Below are positions 30,685 to 32,836 of a stretch of DNA of 32,836 nucleotides, piece after piece (position 1 is the stretch's first letter; the number at the start of each line of letters is the position of its first letter). The stretch spans positions 1 through 32,836 of the forward strand of contig CAJWHT010000041.1 of NCBI GenBank assembly GCA_913041495.1, written 5' to 3'. The position numbers were made by a program, and so were the translations under genes. The stretch comes from an uncultured Desulfobacteraceae bacterium (GTDB lineage: Bacteria; Desulfobacterota; Desulfobacteria; Desulfobacterales; Desulfobacteraceae). A model generated the notes under the pieces. It was not told where the DNA came from. It did no database searches and was given only the letters and a program-made list of their open reading frames with translations.

Positions 30685-31848
30685 TTAGCGGTTGGCCTTT
30701 CTGATGCCCAGCTGATCCAGGGCGATGATCCACTTGCAGATGTTGGCGGAGCCTTCCACCATGGCGTAGGTGGGGGCATCCCTGTAGTACCGGGCCACGG
30801 GGTATTCGGTGGAGTAGCCGTAGGCGCCCATGATCCGCATGGCGAAGTTGGCGCATTTGGTGGCCACTTCACCCACGAAATATTTGGCCATGGCCACGTC
30901 CAGGCCGTTGTTGAGTTTGCCCTGGTCTTTGGCCCAGGCCGCCTTGTACACCAGTAGTCTGGCCGCTTCGATTTCCGTGGCCATCTGGGCGATCATGTCC
31001 TGGTTCATCTGGAATTCTCCGATCTTTTTGCCGAACTGCTTTCTGTCGTTGCAGTACTTGAGCACTTCGTCCAGGCAGGCCTGGGCCAGGCCGACACCGC
31101 CGGCGGCAGCGGAAAGCCGTGTCTGGTTCAAAGAGGAAAAGACGATTTTGGCACCGTCACCGGGCTTGCCCAGAAGGTTTTCCTTGGGAACTTTCACGTT
31201 GTCCAGGAACAGTTCACCCGTGGGGGAAGAGTGGGAGCCCAGTTTGTCCAGGGAAGAGGTCTTGATACCCTCGAAGTTTTTGGGTTCGATGACAAAGGCG
31301 GACAGCCCCTTGGACCCTGCGTCTTTGTCCGTGTAGGCATAGAAGAGAAGGGCGTCCGCCACATTGGCGTTGGAGATCCAGGTTTTAGATCCGTTCACCA
31401 GCCAGTGGTCTCCTTTGTCTTCGGCCGTGGAACTCATGGCCATGACATCGGAGCCGGCATCGGGTTCGGTGATGCCGAAGCCGCCGATATATTCTGCGGT
31501 ACAAAGTTTTTCCACATATTTTTTCCGCAGTTCTTCACTGCCGTATTTGTAAATGGTGTAGGCACAGCCCAGCACCTGCATGTTTACCTGGACCCTAAGG
31601 GAGGAAGAGACCTTCGCAAGCTCCTCTGTCACGATCATGGCTGCCAGAAAACCCATGTCTGCCCCGCCGTATTCTTCAGGGATAACAGTGCCGAAGTACC
31701 CCAGTTCCCCTAAGGGACGCATGACTTCGTCGATGGGCAGGTGGTGTTCCTCGTCCCATTGGTCCACAAAAGGGGCGATCTGTTTTTTGGCAAATTTTCT
31801 GACTTCCTTCTGGAGCATTTTCAGTTCGGTGCTCAGTTTAAAATCCAT
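30685..31848 (-). CDS. Acyl-CoA dehydrogenase, resembling non-decarboxylating glutaryl-CoA dehydrogenase
   Basis: A 387-residue FAD acyl-CoA dehydrogenase. Family motifs: GGFGITEPDAGSDV (residues about 127-140), WISNA, RLSAAAGGVGLAQACLDEVLKYCNDRKQFGKKIGEFQMNQ, and the C-terminal GAYGYSTEYPVARYYRDAPTY-x-MVEGSANI with catalytic Glu365. The overall sequence closely recalls the Desulfococcus multivorans glutaryl-CoA dehydrogenase, which forms glutaconyl-CoA without decarboxylation. Residue 364 before the catalytic Glu is Val; decarboxylating enzymes have Tyr there. A glutaconate-type CoA-transferase beta subunit upstream supports a C5-dicarboxylate substrate. Another acyl-CoA substrate cannot be excluded. 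Confidence 0.85.
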   Translation of the reverse strand: MDFKLSTELKMLQKEVRKFAKKQIAPFVDQWDEEHHLPIDEVMRPLGELGYFGTVIPEEYGGADMGFLAAMIVTEELAKVSSSLRVQVNMQVLGCAYTIYKYGSEELRKKYVEKLCTAEYIGGFGITEPDAGSDVMAMSSTAEDKGDHWLVNGSKTWISNANVADALLFYAYTDKDAGSKGLSAFVIEPKNFEGIKTSSLDKLGSHSSPTGELFLDNVKVPKENLLGKPGDGAKIVFSSLNQTRLSAAAGGVGLAQACLDEVLKYCNDRKQFGKKIGEFQMNQDMIAQMATEIEAARLLVYKAAWAKDQGKLNNGLDVAMAKYFVGEVATKCANFAMRIMGAYGYSTEYPVARYYRDAPTYAMVEGSANICKWIIALDQLGIRKANR

Positions 31849-31884
31849 GTTTCCTCCGTGTTCGTTTGTCGTTTATTCTTCGGG

Positions 31885-32667
31885 TTAATTACCGATTTCT
31901 GTGTTGAGGCCCAGGGCTTTTGAAAAGGCATCCGCCTCCCGGGTGAGGATGCGGATGCAGGCGGAAAGATAGTCGTCCTGGGTGATGCGGATTTCAGGAA
32001 TGGCCAGGCTCAGCGAGGCCAGGATCTCTCCTTTGTAATCGTATACCGGGGCGCTCAGCGATCCCAAACCCGGTGTCCGCTCCCCCAAGGATACGGCATA
32101 GCCCTGCTGCCGGATATTTTTCAGTTCCTTGAGCAGATCCTCCCGGTTCACAATGGTGTTGCCGGTGAGCGGCCGGATCTGGGTGTTCCGGAAATATTCC
32201 TCCTGGAACCGGTCCGAACAGAAGGCCAGCAGGCATTTGGCAGAAGCCCCGGCGTAGAGGGGGGAGTGGTTGCCGATGGGCATACCGGCCTTGAGCACCT
32301 TGGGAGATTCAATGACATCGATACAGATTCTCAGATCCCCGTCAATGATGTTCAGGTGGACCGTTTCCTGGGTTTCTGTGGCCACATTTTCCATGAAGGC
32401 CCGGCCGATTCCCGTGATGTTGTTGGTATTGGTCAGGTTCTCCAGAAACCGGTAAAAGACGTTCCCGATAAAGTACTGACGGGTTTTGGGATCCTGGCGG
32501 ATAAAGTCGTAGGACCGCAGGGTCTGGAGAATGCGCTGCACCGTGGCCGGGCTGAAGCCAAGTTCCGCGGACAGTTCCCGGATGCCCCAGGACGGCTTGG
32601 GACCGTTGAACTTCAGCAGGATTTCCAGGGCCTTTTCAATGGCGTTTCGTTTGGGTGTATGGGTCAT
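31885..32667 (-). CDS. IclR family transcriptional regulator
   Basis: A 260-residue IclR-type regulator of normal length. The N-terminal winged helix-turn-helix spans about residues 8-70 (AIEKALEILLKFN; SWGIRELSAELGFSPATVQRILQTLRSYDFIRQDPKTRQYFIG), and the C-terminal effector domain includes GMPIGNHSPLYAGASAKCLLAF and the IRQQGYAVSLGERTPGLGSLSAPVYDYKGEILASLSLAIP signature. These proteins bind small acids and regulate catabolic genes. It is encoded inside the operon, 9 bp after the CoA-transferase stop and 36 bp before the dehydrogenase, so it probably controls its own operon. AAAGGAAAC precedes the ATG. Confidence 0.93.
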   Translation of the reverse strand: MTHTPKRNAIEKALEILLKFNGPKPSWGIRELSAELGFSPATVQRILQTLRSYDFIRQDPKTRQYFIGNVFYRFLENLTNTNNITGIGRAFMENVATETQETVHLNIIDGDLRICIDVIESPKVLKAGMPIGNHSPLYAGASAKCLLAFCSDRFQEEYFRNTQIRPLTGNTIVNREDLLKELKNIRQQGYAVSLGERTPGLGSLSAPVYDYKGEILASLSLAIPEIRITQDDYLSACIRILTREADAFSKALGLNTEIGN

Positions 32668-32676
32668 GTGTTTCCT

Positions 32677-32836
32677 TTATTTCAGGATCAGGCGCTGGGG
32701 ATCGGTCCGGGTTCTCAGTATGGTTAGGGCCTTTTCAGCCGGCGGTTCCGCCTCCACGGCCCGGGAGATGTCCAGTTCAAATCCTGTCCGGTCCCGGATG
32801 TCATCGGGGGACACGCCGGGGTAGTACTGGTCCAGG
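32677..32836 (-). CDS. Glutaconate CoA-transferase-type beta subunit, C-terminal fragment
   Basis: The frame enters from the right edge and ends at TAA (32677-32679), giving the last 52 residues: LDQYYPGVSPDDIRDRTGFELDIS then ...EKALTILRTRTDPQRLILK. This is the typical C-terminus of the beta subunit of family I CoA-transferases such as glutaconate CoA-transferase subunit B (YPGVS-x-[DE]-x-[IV]-x2-x-TGF[ED]). Such enzymes activate dicarboxylates by CoA transfer. An alpha subunit should lie upstream outside the window. It heads the visible part of the operon with iclR, the acyl-CoA dehydrogenase and the CMD-like gene. Confidence 0.72.
   Translation of the reverse strand, partial: LDQYYPGVSPDDIRDRTGFELDISRAVEAEPPAEKALTILRTRTDPQRLILK

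Overview
This window reads as chromosomal DNA of a strictly anaerobic Desulfobacterota bacterium, most likely Desulfobacteraceae-like (Desulfococcus/Desulfosarcina type). The reasons are a GC-rich genome with AT-rich promoters, class III polyhydroxyalkanoate (PHA) genes, a glutaryl-CoA-dehydrogenase-like enzyme carrying the residue associated with the non-decarboxylating type, an oxygen-sensitive Fe-S serine dehydratase, and dense two-component and chemotaxis signalling. The taxonomic assignment is inference. No rRNA, tRNA, CRISPR array, transposase or phage gene was found.

Layout. 1-2.5 kb: 5' end of a D-aminoacylase-type amidohydrolase (minus strand), a 3-hydroxyisobutyrate-dehydrogenase-family reductase, a YqaA-like membrane protein, and a minus-strand pair of tiny genes (zinc ribbon plus helical protein) behind what looks like a class II FNR-type promoter. 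2.5-6 kb: L-serine dehydratase with an elaborate promoter and leader, then the upp-uraA uracil salvage operon. 6-9.1 kb: priA and a convergent zinc-ribbon/PilZ protein. 9.3-17 kb: a PHA region with a GAF/sigma-54 activator, phaE, phaC, a tandem-GAF protein, a convergent MaoC/PhaJ-like hydratase, and a separate phasin-like plus PhaC-like pair behind a strong promoter with a palindromic operator. 17-20 kb: a hybrid histidine kinase whose Cache-like sensor lacks visible membrane segments, and a small anchored protein. 20.3-22.1 kb: gamma-carbonic-anhydrase-like protein and GNAT acetyltransferase (overlapping), and a eukaryotic-type HisA. 22.1-23.6 kb: an AT-rich island with one gene related to L-2-amino-thiazoline-4-carboxylate hydrolases, a large operator palindrome, a long leader, a 120-bp inverted repeat and a REP-like hairpin. 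23.6-26.7 kb: a chemoreceptor and prmA. 26.8-30.3 kb: a divergent operon of a periplasmic sulfite-oxidase-fold protein, a histidine kinase and a second PrmA-like methyltransferase. 30.3-32.8 kb: a minus-strand operon of CoA-transferase beta subunit, IclR regulator, acyl-CoA dehydrogenase and carboxymuconolactone-decarboxylase-like protein.

How the genes work together. The 9.3-17 kb block covers PHA monomer supply (MaoC/PhaJ), polymerisation (PhaE/PhaC), granule coating (phasin) and an extra Cys-Asp-His acyltransferase/hydrolase of unsettled role. The last operon suggests dicarboxylate activation by CoA transfer followed by oxidation to an enoyl-CoA. The 26.8-30.3 kb operon looks like a periplasmic sensing module coupled to a histidine kinase and an unusual methyltransferase. 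It, the phasin/PhaC-like pair and the AT-rich island are the best places to look for undescribed biology.
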